DNA of 47,655 nt from a virus, in the IMG/VR virus record IMGVR_UViG_3300017738_000006, positions 1 to 47,655 of that record, one strand, 5' to 3'. Position numbers and translations under genes: made by a program. Positions within the stretch are counted from its first letter, which is position 1. Each line of letters starts with the position of its first letter. Shown here piece after piece: positions 41,438 to 47,613 of the stretch. Under the pieces are notes generated by a model, which saw nothing but the letters and a program-made list of their open reading frames with translations, searched no databases and was not told where the DNA came from.

Positions 41438-41445
41438 TATTTATA
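41438..41445 (-). promoter_or_regulatory. Late promoter TATAAATA for the membrane-protein trio
   Basis: TATAAATA lies 28 bases before the ATG at 41409, after the end of the 45-residue membrane protein gene. Confidence 0.8.
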
Positions 41446-41467
41446 ATAACGACTTAGAGAAGAATAG

Positions 41468-41605
41468 TTATAGAGTGAAAGTAATTAAAAGTAAAATCCA
41501 GATTAAGAGTAATTCTTGCCAACTGATTGCATTACTTGTGTACGCAACCCAAGATAGATTACCACACATATAACATAAAGTGAGATAGATGAAATATTCT
41601 ATCAT
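41468..41605 (-). CDS. 45-residue membrane protein at the end of the halogenase operon
   Basis: A short frame starts at the ATG at 41605, which overlaps the stop of the preceding dioxygenase gene as ATGA, and ends with TAA at 41468. The product is MIEYFIYLTLCYMCGNLSWV followed by AYTSNAISWQ and a hydrophobic C-terminal helix (ELLLIWILLLITFTL). Two hydrophobic stretches predict a hairpin or a single-span membrane peptide. The ATGA overlap and hydrophobic coding content support a real gene. Function unknown. Confidence 0.6.
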   Translation of the reverse strand: MIEYFIYLTLCYMCGNLSWVAYTSNAISWQELLLIWILLLITFTL

Positions 41606-42231
41606 GGAGGCATCACAGTATTCATGTCGAGTTGACCAAATTGACTGATACAGAATCTACCACTCTTGGTATTCCTATATTGTTCTTCCATCTTAACAGG
41701 TACAACTCCGTGTTTAATAAATGATGGGAATATAAATGTTCTGTTGTTGTATGATTTTATTTCTGTGTCATAGTCTGGTAAAATTAAATCACCACCTGTA
41801 AATCTTTTTGGTTCTTTGTATAACCATGTCAGAGATGTAACAGTAGAAGAGTCGATGTGAGTTTTGTACTCATCATTCTCTTCGTAGTATCCTACTTGTG
41901 TGTTGTCTTTGTTGATGTGTAAGTTTTTAAAAAACCATGAGTCGTGTTGACGAAATATCTCATACCCATTTCCAAATAGTTTTCTGTTGACCATCAATAT
42001 GTTTGACATATCTCTGAACGCATACAGTCCATCTAGGTATGAATGATAATTTAATTTAAGTAGTGTTCCCTCTGGTGTTTGAGCTCCACCACTCTGTACA
42101 GTCGCTCTTCGTAACTTAGTAGGATAACAAAGAAAGTCTAACTCTTCCCATATCAAAGAGAGTTCACCCTCATCATAATAATCATCTATGATGATGTAAG
42201 GAAAAGGTTCGTTGTAGTTTTTTATTTCCAT
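41602..42231 (-). CDS. 2OG-Fe(II) oxygenase, prolyl-hydroxylase-like
   Basis: The 209-residue product has the full 2OG dioxygenase ligand set: His125-x-Asp127 in YKTHIDSSTVTSLTWLYKEP, distal His174 in FPSFIKHGVVPV and Arg192 in GRFCISQF. FTGGDLILPDYD resembles the GGxL segment of prolyl 4-hydroxylases. The gene overlaps the DUF6445-like gene upstream by about ten bases and is followed by the 45-residue membrane protein, so it belongs to the halogenase operon. The substrate is unknown. Confidence 0.85.
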   Translation of the reverse strand: MEIKNYNEPFPYIIIDDYYDEGELSLIWEELDFLCYPTKLRRATVQSGGAQTPEGTLLKLNYHSYLDGLYAFRDMSNILMVNRKLFGNGYEIFRQHDSWFFKNLHINKDNTQVGYYEENDEYKTHIDSSTVTSLTWLYKEPKRFTGGDLILPDYDTEIKSYNNRTFIFPSFIKHGVVPVKMEEQYRNTKSGRFCISQFGQLDMNTVMPP

Positions 42232-42992
42232 GTCTTCAACTTAATCGCAGACTCTATGGTTGTATCAAAGTCCTCGTTAATAACTCGTTCTCTGGGTAGT
42301 AATGTGTCACTACTGATACCACCTATGAAGAACACAAGTGTGAGTCTATCACTATCACCAACATCAAAACTATTTGCTCTGTGAAACTCCTGTGCATCAT
42401 AAATTATTAATCTGTTGTAGATATTCTGAAACCTAACAGTTTCATAAAACTTATCATTATTTCTTTTGAGAGCTGTAGTATAATCCTCATCTGAGATTTC
42501 ACCACCTGTATAATAAAAATGTTTCTCTGGATTAGTCTTAGAAACTAATTTGTTTTTGTATTCTGGTTTTACTCTCATCAATGACGTTCCACCATTTGGG
42601 TCTGCATCTGGTGTGAGGTATATCAGTCCTGCTAAATCTATATCACCTTTGTCTGCACTTGTGTCTTGATGAACCCAACCCTCATTGACAGACATCTTAG
42701 GTATTTGTTGAAAACACGCATTACTATGTGTCCAACCAAAGTTAACATAACTCATATCAAAGTATGCAGACAATATCTTACATATGATATGTTGATTGAC
42801 TACATTGTTTACTTTGAATAGTTCGTCACTTCTTACTCCAGGCCATGAACCATCACCACTAGGAATTTTATCTAACGACAGTCCCCACTCTCTAATTTCA
42901 TCTGGGTTGAGAAAAAAATCATCTACACAAACTGAGAAGAACTTCTTCTTCATTTCTCTAGAGAACTTTGCCTTGTGTTGATAACCACTCAT
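42222..42992 (-). CDS. DUF6445-like 2OG-Fe(II) oxygenase paired with the halogenase
   Basis: The 256-residue product shows the dioxygenase pattern WVHQDTS (His108-x-Asp110), LAGLIYLTPDADPNGGTSLM, distal His204 in YDAQEFHRANSF and Arg216 in DRLTLVFFIGG. Early residues (FSVCVDDFFLNPDEIREWGL) also match the DUF6445 type. I prefer the ATG at 42992, six bases from AAGGAG; the ATG at 42995 is only three bases away. The start overlaps the halogenase stop, indicating coupled translation. In bacteria, DUF6445 proteins are, as I recall, often neighbours of tryptophan-halogenase-like genes, so the phage pair may be a functional unit. Substrate unknown. Confidence 0.8.
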   Translation of the reverse strand: MSGYQHKAKFSREMKKKFFSVCVDDFFLNPDEIREWGLSLDKIPSGDGSWPGVRSDELFKVNNVVNQHIICKILSAYFDMSYVNFGWTHSNACFQQIPKMSVNEGWVHQDTSADKGDIDLAGLIYLTPDADPNGGTSLMRVKPEYKNKLVSKTNPEKHFYYTGGEISDEDYTTALKRNNDKFYETVRFQNIYNRLIIYDAQEFHRANSFDVGDSDRLTLVFFIGGISSDTLLPRERVINEDFDTTIESAIKLKTWK

Positions 42993-44548
42993 CATATACT
43001 CCTTATGTGCAACTTCTTCAAGTGTCGATAAAGACTAGGACACTTCTTCGCTTTTGTATCCCACTCTTCCTTTCTTCTTTCTAATTGCATTATTCTTTTG
43101 TTCCACTTGTCACTAAAAATATTTAGGTCACTTTCACGAGTCCCATACTTTAGTGTGTGTTCATCTGTGGGGTGAAAGTTCATACCAGCCGCAATACAAT
43201 TCATTCCAGAAAAATTAGGATAGTGAAACTTATCGAAACTCCACTCGTTAATATTCTGAAACGTACTATCTATTCTCTTGATACTACTTTCTACTCCGTA
43301 ATCTCTTCTTTGTATATCTCTCCAGTATTCCGTGTCATCTCTGATTGATAATGCGTAGTGCGATGCAACGAACTCTGCAAACTCTTTGAAAAACTTTTTA
43401 CAGTTTGCGTTGAACTGGTCTTTGACAAAAGTTGAAACTACAGGTCTATCTCTAAGTACCTTTACAAGTCTAACAAGAAACTCATGCACACTCAATAGTC
43501 CGTTACTCTCAAGTGGTTCTATGAAACCAGCAGACAATCCTATCGCACAAACATTCTTTACAAATATTCTTTTGTGTAGTCCAACTCTCATTGTAAGTTT
43601 TCTAAACTCTAGGTCATCTCTACCAAGATATTTTTTAAACTCATCTAGTGCATCATCATCACTTACATACTTGTCAGAGTAAACATATCCTGTACCTATT
43701 CTACTCCACAGGGGAATGTTCCACACCCACCCATTGTCGAGTGCAGTACAGTTCGTGTATGGTTTTATTTCTTTCTCTTTGTTTGTGTAAGGTAGATGTG
43801 TAGCCCACGCTTTGTTATTTGGTAACATATCTGCGTAACTATCAAATGGTTCTTTCAAAGTTTCACCAAGAAGTAAAGACTTCCAACCTGTGCAATCAAT
43901 GAACAAGTCAGCGGTGTATCTCTCCAGTTTGTTTGTAACTATCGTGTCGATACCATTATCGCTTTCTTTAACGATTTTGATATCACCTTTCTCCACGACC
44001 CCACCGATATCTACAAATCTTTTCTTCAACCAGTTTGCAAACATTACTGCATCAAAATGATATGCAACCTCTTTCTTATAAGAGTAAAGGTCAGGACACA
44101 GTTGAAGTGTCTTGTTCATCTCATCAGTAAGTATGGTGTTGTTATTAACAAGTGACATCATAGGATAATGAGTCAATGCGTAATCTGTCACAGGTGTGTC
44201 TGGATATAATATCTTTTTGAAATACCAGTCGTTTAGATTTGCAATACTATCGGAAATGTCTGGTCGGCCGAAAGGATAATGAAACCCACCATCACCTTTC
44301 TGGTAGAAGTTTTCAAAACGAATACTCATCTTGAGTGAACCATTACATTCTCTCATAAAATCTTCTTCGTGTAAATCAACCATAGACATCCATTGATTGA
44401 TACCACCTAACGTGCTTTCTCCGACACCGACAGTCGGTACGTTCTCACTCTCAAGTATAGTAATGTTCTTTTCTGGGAAAACTTTTTTTAAAGTATATGC
44501 TGACATGACACCAGCACTACCACCACCCACAACAATTATATTCTTCAT
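42992..44548 (-). CDS. Flavin-dependent tryptophan-halogenase-like enzyme
   Basis: The 518-residue product is close in size to PrnA (538). It has the FAD-binding GGGSAG (8-13), the GVGES motif (41-45), the halogenase signature WVWNIP (274-279; consensus WxWxIP), Lys73 in NGSLKMSIRF at the position of the PrnA catalytic lysine, and Glu347 in FIEPLESNGL at the position of the partner glutamate. Halogenation of an indole or related aromatic group is therefore plausible and catalysis looks intact; it would need reduced FAD from a host reductase, as none is encoded here. I chose the ATG at 44548 (TAATG overlap with the upstream stop, giving MKNIIVVGGGSAG) over 44602. It is the third gene of the late operon. 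Confidence 0.93.
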   Translation of the reverse strand: MKNIIVVGGGSAGVMSAYTLKKVFPEKNITILESENVPTVGVGESTLGGINQWMSMVDLHEEDFMRECNGSLKMSIRFENFYQKGDGGFHYPFGRPDISDSIANLNDWYFKKILYPDTPVTDYALTHYPMMSLVNNNTILTDEMNKTLQLCPDLYSYKKEVAYHFDAVMFANWLKKRFVDIGGVVEKGDIKIVKESDNGIDTIVTNKLERYTADLFIDCTGWKSLLLGETLKEPFDSYADMLPNNKAWATHLPYTNKEKEIKPYTNCTALDNGWVWNIPLWSRIGTGYVYSDKYVSDDDALDEFKKYLGRDDLEFRKLTMRVGLHKRIFVKNVCAIGLSAGFIEPLESNGLLSVHEFLVRLVKVLRDRPVVSTFVKDQFNANCKKFFKEFAEFVASHYALSIRDDTEYWRDIQRRDYGVESSIKRIDSTFQNINEWSFDKFHYPNFSGMNCIAAGMNFHPTDEHTLKYGTRESDLNIFSDKWNKRIMQLERRKEEWDTKAKKCPSLYRHLKKLHIRSI

Positions 44549-44745
44549 TACTTTATATATCGACCACAACAGATAGGCATGGATGCGATATTCTTTTTCC
44601 AATCTTTGTTGATCTCATCATTCATTTTTCTTTTTGTCATAAAGACAGACTTCTCACTACGAACAAACATGAGTTGAGGTTTTTTTAGACAGGACATTAT
44701 AGGCCCATCTTTTATGTATTCTACTGGGGGAGTTTTCTTCGCCAT
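44548..44745 (-). CDS. Small basic cysteine-containing protein ahead of the halogenase
   Basis: The 65-residue product is basic (MAKKTPPVEYIKDGPIMSCL, then EKSVFMTKRKMNDEINKDW) and ends MPICCGRYIK with a Cys pair. It has no signal peptide or membrane span. Its TAA overlaps the halogenase ATG, so the two are translationally coupled. I do not recognise it; a partner or carrier for the halogenase is a possibility suggested only by the coupling. Confidence 0.65.
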   Translation of the reverse strand: MAKKTPPVEYIKDGPIMSCLKKPQLMFVRSEKSVFMTKRKMNDEINKDWKKNIASMPICCGRYIK

Positions 44746-45002
44746 CAGGCAGAGATGTCGAGAGTCCTATGGATACGCATTTGATCTAACAAATTCCACA
44801 TCTGGTTCTTAGAAAAGAACTGCATCATCAATATATAAGCTAACCATCTCTGTTGTTCACGATATTGTTCTTGATGATATTCCATCAATCGTGTTTCAGA
44901 CATATGCTGAACCTGTCTTACCTGTTGTGCGTTATAGGTTTGGACAGACGCAGTGTTATGATAGTTGTTTATATATTGATTTGTAACTGTTCCTATTTGC
45001 AT
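44745..45002 (-). CDS. Gln/Tyr-rich small protein, first gene of the halogenase operon
   Basis: The 85-residue product is rich in Gln, Tyr and Met (NQYINNYHNTASVQTYNAQQ, then EYHQEQYREQQRWLAYILMM) and contains one Trp in the helical part and one near the C-terminus. It has an AAGGATAGAGAG ribosome region and a TATAAATA late promoter 20 bases upstream. Start and stop abut the next gene. Unknown family; Trp50ish and 70ish residues make it a conceivable halogenation substrate, which is pure speculation. Confidence 0.65.
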   Translation of the reverse strand: MQIGTVTNQYINNYHNTASVQTYNAQQVRQVQHMSETRLMEYHQEQYREQQRWLAYILMMQFFSKNQMWNLLDQMRIHRTLDISA

Positions 45003-45021
45003 CTCTCTATCCTTACATACC

Positions 45022-45029
45022 TATTTATA
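45022..45029 (-). promoter_or_regulatory. Late promoter TATAAATA for the halogenase-dioxygenase operon
   Basis: TATAAATA lies 20 bases before the ATG at 45002, in the 51-base gap after the dioxygenase gene. It implies that the cargo operon 41468-45002 is expressed with virion genes. Confidence 0.8.
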
Positions 45030-45053
45030 TAAACGACATATTTCTTAATTTGT

Positions 45054-45680
45054 TTAGATAACATTATAATTAATTATAAGTCGTACATCTTTCTGTGGTT
45101 GTTCTGCTGTGTGGTAGAACGCACCATCAAAGATTACCACTCTTCCTTGTTTTGGTGGCACTCTTTCCAACTCCGTTGTTTCTTCTTCTTCGTCTGGTGT
45201 ATAGTAACCAGGCATAAATTTATTTTGATATCTGTTCTTGTAGAGGATAGTGTCACCATCTGAGTCCTTTACATAGTAAAGTATCACAAGATGATTTTCT
45301 GTTCTGTCCACATGATTGATATCAAGTTCGTCTGACAATCCCTTGAGGGGTAATTGTAGAAAAGACCGACCCTGTATAATATATCTGTAGTTATAATCTA
45401 CACTCTTACATGATGCATCTATCATGGGTACTAACATATCATGTAAGTAACTTCGTTCTAGTTCGTTGTATTGTGTTCCTGTTGCAGTATGCAAATCAAA
45501 CTCTGACTCATAGTATCTGTGAGAGAAACATGGTCTAGGCTCCATGTCTGCGTTGATATTGATGTTATGATTGTAGAACCAATTTGTTTCATGTGAGAGA
45601 AGTGTATTCTTAATTCTTTCTTGATACTCTTTATCAATGACATCATCAAATACCCAAAACTTGCCACGAAAGTCGTCCAT
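45054..45680 (-). CDS. 2OG-Fe(II) oxygenase
   Basis: The 208-residue product has His123-x-Asp125 in LDINHVDRTENHLVILYYV, distal His190 in FDGAFYHTAEQPQ and Arg200 in KDVRLIINYNV, giving the complete iron and 2OG set. PPKQGRVVIFDG is the usual strand before the distal His. I chose the ATG at 45680 (MDDFRGKFWVFDDV), which overlaps the upstream TAA as TAATG exactly as at the halogenase start; the ATG at 45692 is the alternative. It is preceded by another dioxygenase gene and is separated from the halogenase operon by a late promoter. Substrate unknown. Confidence 0.85.
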   Translation of the reverse strand: MDDFRGKFWVFDDVIDKEYQERIKNTLLSHETNWFYNHNININADMEPRPCFSHRYYESEFDLHTATGTQYNELERSYLHDMLVPMIDASCKSVDYNYRYIIQGRSFLQLPLKGLSDELDINHVDRTENHLVILYYVKDSDGDTILYKNRYQNKFMPGYYTPDEEEETTELERVPPKQGRVVIFDGAFYHTAEQPQKDVRLIINYNVI

Positions 45681-46225
45681 TACCAAACCCAACTCACAAA
45701 AGAATATCTTTCACCATTGTTGATAGTATTCACTTTGTGAGGAAACATAAAGTTAGATGGAAACATAACTATGTCACCACCTGTTAGATTAATCTTCTTT
45801 TCTCCTATAACAAACTCTCCACCTGTAAAGTCATCATTGAGTAGACCCACTATACTCAGTATAGGAACACCTTTTGGTTCTGGGTCTGCGTTTGTTGTGA
45901 ACAATGTGTGTATGTGGTCACAGTGCATCTCCATTTTTGTATTCTTCGTGTAGCGATTGTAACGAGGTTTTGAGTATCCGTTCCACCCTGTAAACCAATC
46001 CATGTCCAACTCTCCAATGTAGTCACTAATGGTGAAGTGAAGTATACCCATCAGTTCATCATGTCTTTTCATTGCATGCCATGTCATGTCAAAATCTGTA
46101 TTGGTAGAACCTTTACTTTCTCCACCAGAAGCCCACCCATGTTTTATATACTTAGAACTCTGTAGTTCTTTCAACATATCTTTAGTTAAGTCATTATTCA
46201 GTTGGTCACGAAATACTCTAATCAT
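45680..46225 (-). CDS. 2OG-Fe(II) oxygenase, prolyl 4-hydroxylase-like
   Basis: The 181-residue product is a compact prolyl-4-hydroxylase-type enzyme: His101-x-Asp103 in MEMHCDHIHTLF, VPILSIVGLLNDDFTGGEFV, then LTGGDIVMFPSNFMFPHKV with distal His163 and Arg173 in NGERYSFVSWVW. It overlaps the upstream gene by four bases (ATGA) and is coupled to a second dioxygenase downstream. This pair is under the sigma-70-type promoter at 46577-46605, so it may be made earlier than the halogenase operon. Substrate unknown. Confidence 0.87.
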   Translation of the reverse strand: MIRVFRDQLNNDLTKDMLKELQSSKYIKHGWASGGESKGSTNTDFDMTWHAMKRHDELMGILHFTISDYIGELDMDWFTGWNGYSKPRYNRYTKNTKMEMHCDHIHTLFTTNADPEPKGVPILSIVGLLNDDFTGGEFVIGEKKINLTGGDIVMFPSNFMFPHKVNTINNGERYSFVSWVW

Positions 46226-46554
46226 CTTCTCTTTCCTGTTGTTTCATCTTTTGCATCATCTTTACTTAGGACAACTAGATTACCTTTATTATACGCTTGT
46301 CCTATGATATAATCACCACTTAACGCAGAAGTGGTCTTAACATAACCATTACCGATACCATTCCCTACACTCTGATATCTCTCGGATTTTTTCGCTGATT
46401 TTTTTAGGGGTTCGGATTTTGATTTCCAAGGCTTGTCTATACCCATAGTTTTCAACCATTTCTCATGGTCATCTCTCAACCTTCTCTCACGAACTGAACT
46501 CTTTCTTCTACCACTCAGTTTGGTGGTTGTATAATATACTGGCATCAATCCCAT
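46222..46554 (-). CDS. Conserved small basic phage protein
   Basis: The 110-residue product starts MGLMPVYYTTTKLSGRRKSS and contains DDHEKWLKTMGIDKPWKSKS and a C-terminal GDYIIGQAYNKGNLVVLSKD. I recall proteins with this layout (GLxPVYxTTT start, HEAWLKSMG-type helix, NYVIGIA-type strand) in many marine T4-like phages, with unknown function. An AAGGAG site and a consensus sigma-70 promoter precede it. Confidence 0.8.
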   Translation of the reverse strand: MGLMPVYYTTTKLSGRRKSSVRERRLRDDHEKWLKTMGIDKPWKSKSEPLKKSAKKSERYQSVGNGIGNGYVKTTSALSGDYIIGQAYNKGNLVVLSKDDAKDETTGKRR

Positions 46555-46576
46555 AATATAATCTCCTTATACACAT

Positions 46577-46605
46577 AGTATATCAGTGTATTGTTTCTTT
46601 GTCAA
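46577..46605 (-). promoter_or_regulatory. Sigma-70-type promoter TTGACA-17-TATACT
   Basis: On the minus strand TTGACA (46600-46605) is separated by exactly 17 bases from TATACT (46577-46582). The predicted start is near 46570, giving a short leader with AAGGAG before the ATG at 46554. It overlaps the 3' end of the 46583 gene. It is a host-type early or middle promoter for the 46554 gene and the dioxygenase pair. Confidence 0.85.
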
Positions 46606-46813
46606 CACTTATATCAATTTCAACATCATCATCACCATTTGCAATCTGGTCTAACAAATCATAAGTTGTTTCTTGACCCAACTCTGATTGATACATCTGA
46701 ACTGCACCTGCTAACATACAACCAGCAATTGCAAGTGGGTCATTACCCTCTTTCTTCAACTGCAATACAAGTTCTATGAACTGTGTGTTCATATCCTTTA
46801 TGTCGTTTTTCAT
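46583..46813 (-). CDS. Small acidic helical protein of unknown function
   Basis: The 76-residue product has an N-terminal helical part (NTQFIELVLQLKKEGNDPLA, IAGCMLAGAVQMYQSELGQE) and an acidic C-terminus (ANGDDDVEIDISVDKE). A similar layout with an IAGCxxAxxxQxY core occurs in small proteins of marine T4-like phages, to my recollection; function unknown. The ATG overlaps the upstream stop by four bases. Confidence 0.72.
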   Translation of the reverse strand: MKNDIKDMNTQFIELVLQLKKEGNDPLAIAGCMLAGAVQMYQSELGQETTYDLLDQIANGDDDVEIDISVDKETIH

Positions 46814-47055
46814 TTACCTGTCACCTCTGGAAGTTTGTCTGACATACTTTTCTCAACTTCACTCGCAATCTTCTCTTGTACCTTTTGGAGTGCAAACCTT
46901 TTGACCATGACTACTCTCTCCAATCTTCTCTTACGATTGCGTGTATCTTTGTTAAGTTTTGTCAGTTGGTTTAGTCTCCACAGTTCGTCCTCTAATTCTA
47001 TCAGACTTCTCTTTGAGAGTTTCGCCTCTCGTTCTTCTTTACGATTCAAATACAT
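46810..47055 (-). CDS. Small charged helical protein of unknown function
   Basis: The 81-residue product is rich in Arg, Lys and Glu (MYLNRKEEREAKLSKRSLIE, then NKDTRNRKRRLERVVMVKRF) and predicted to be a single long helix or helical hairpin. It is the first gene after the strong sigma-70 promoter at 47195-47223 and has an AAGGAGAG site. No family recognised. Confidence 0.7.
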   Translation of the reverse strand: MYLNRKEEREAKLSKRSLIELEDELWRLNQLTKLNKDTRNRKRRLERVVMVKRFALQKVQEKIASEVEKSMSDKLPEVTGK

Positions 47056-47110
47056 ATTCTCTCCTTATCAATTATGAGAAACAATGAAAGAAACTTCAAG
47101 TCTACTGCGG

Positions 47111-47143
47111 CCCCACTAGGGAGTCCACTCACTCCTCTAGGGG
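47111..47143 (-). other. GC-rich hairpin in the 5' leader of the 47055 gene
   Basis: In otherwise AT-rich DNA this segment forms a 12-bp hairpin: 3 bp, a 2-base bulge, 4 bp, a 1-base bulge and 5 bp (GGAGT/ACTCC) closing a 6-base loop. It lies in the roughly 130-base leader between the sigma-70 promoter and the ATG at 47055. A 16-codon frame (47129-47179, MTDDYIMNVTSVPLEE) starts about ten bases after the predicted transcript start and stops inside the hairpin. It has no T-tract, so it is not a terminator. It may be a regulatory leader or small RNA. Confidence 0.5.
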
Positions 47144-47194
47144 AACACTTGTTACATTCATAATATAATCGTCAGTCATTAATCTCATACTATT

Positions 47195-47223
47195 ACTATA
47201 CCATGATTCGGTATAAGTGTCAA
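47195..47223 (-). promoter_or_regulatory. Sigma-70-type promoter TTGACA-17-TATAGT
   Basis: On the minus strand TTGACA (47218-47223) and TATAGT (47195-47200) are separated by exactly 17 bases. The transcript would start near 47188 and run through the structured leader into the 47055 and 46813 genes. Confidence 0.88.
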
Positions 47224-47265
47224 GTATTTATCTAGGGAAGGTAAATCAAAGGTCGCTCAGTTTTA

Positions 47266-47275
47266 GGGGGGGGGG
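47266..47275. repeat. Ten-base G homopolymer upstream of the DUF59 gene
   Basis: An uninterrupted run of ten G lies between the divergent sigma-70 promoter and the late promoter of the 47293 gene, six bases before the ATAAATA box. Such a run is unusual in this AT-rich DNA and would be prone to slippage, or could be a sequencing or assembly artefact in length. The rest of the 47056-47292 gap holds the leader hairpin, the divergent promoter pair and no other gene. Confidence 0.9.
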
Positions 47276-47280
47276 TGTAA

Positions 47281-47287
47281 ATAAATA
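47281..47287 (+). promoter_or_regulatory. Late promoter (ATAAATA) abutting the ATG of the 47293 gene
   Basis: ATAAATA is followed by ATAGT and then the ATG at 47293, the same five-base spacing as at 8997-9010 and 118-112. No ribosome site is visible, so a leaderless mRNA is predicted. Confidence 0.6.
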
Positions 47288-47292
47288 ATAGT

Positions 47293-47613
47293 ATGACACC
47301 AGAAGAAAAAAACACAATGATGGAAAAGGTCGTTAAGAACTTGGAACAGGTTTACGACCCAGAGATACCACAGATATCCGTAATACATCTTGGATTAATA
47401 TACGATATACAAATAGAAGAATACATTGTAACTATCACTCATACATTAACAAGTGCGTTCTGTCCTATGGCTGATGAGATTAGTAGAGGAATAAAGAATG
47501 CTGGTCTACAGGATACAGGTGCAAAGGATTGTATAGTTAACTGCACATTCTCCCCACCATTCAACATGACAATGATACCAGAAGAAACTCGATTAGAAAT
47601 GGGTTGGTTCTGA
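47293..47613 (+). CDS. MIP18/DUF59 (SufT/PaaD-like) iron-sulphur assembly protein
   Basis: The 106-residue product matches the MIP18 family used in iron-sulphur cluster maturation: VYDPEIPQISVIHLGLIYDI (20-39), a TLTSAFCPMADEI core with the conserved Cys57, and a C-terminal PPFNMTMIPEETRLEMGWF resembling the PPWxxxxMSEEAR ending of bacterial homologues. It would help load clusters onto a target protein, of host or phage. It stands alone on the plus strand with a late promoter touching its ATG and a G10 tract upstream. Assignment to the family is firm; the client is unknown. Confidence 0.9.
   Translation: MTPEEKNTMMEKVVKNLEQVYDPEIPQISVIHLGLIYDIQIEEYIVTITHTLTSAFCPMADEISRGIKNAGLQDTGAKDCIVNCTFSPPFNMTMIPEETRLEMGWF

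Noticed and set aside
41376-41573. Plus-strand 65-codon frame in the gap near 41500
   Set aside because: It is opposite the 45-residue membrane gene and a late promoter; the minus-strand frame has an ATGA overlap and better coding evidence.
43121-43140. CTAAATA-like sequence inside the halogenase gene
   Set aside because: No gene start lies at a suitable distance downstream, so it is likely a chance AT-rich match.
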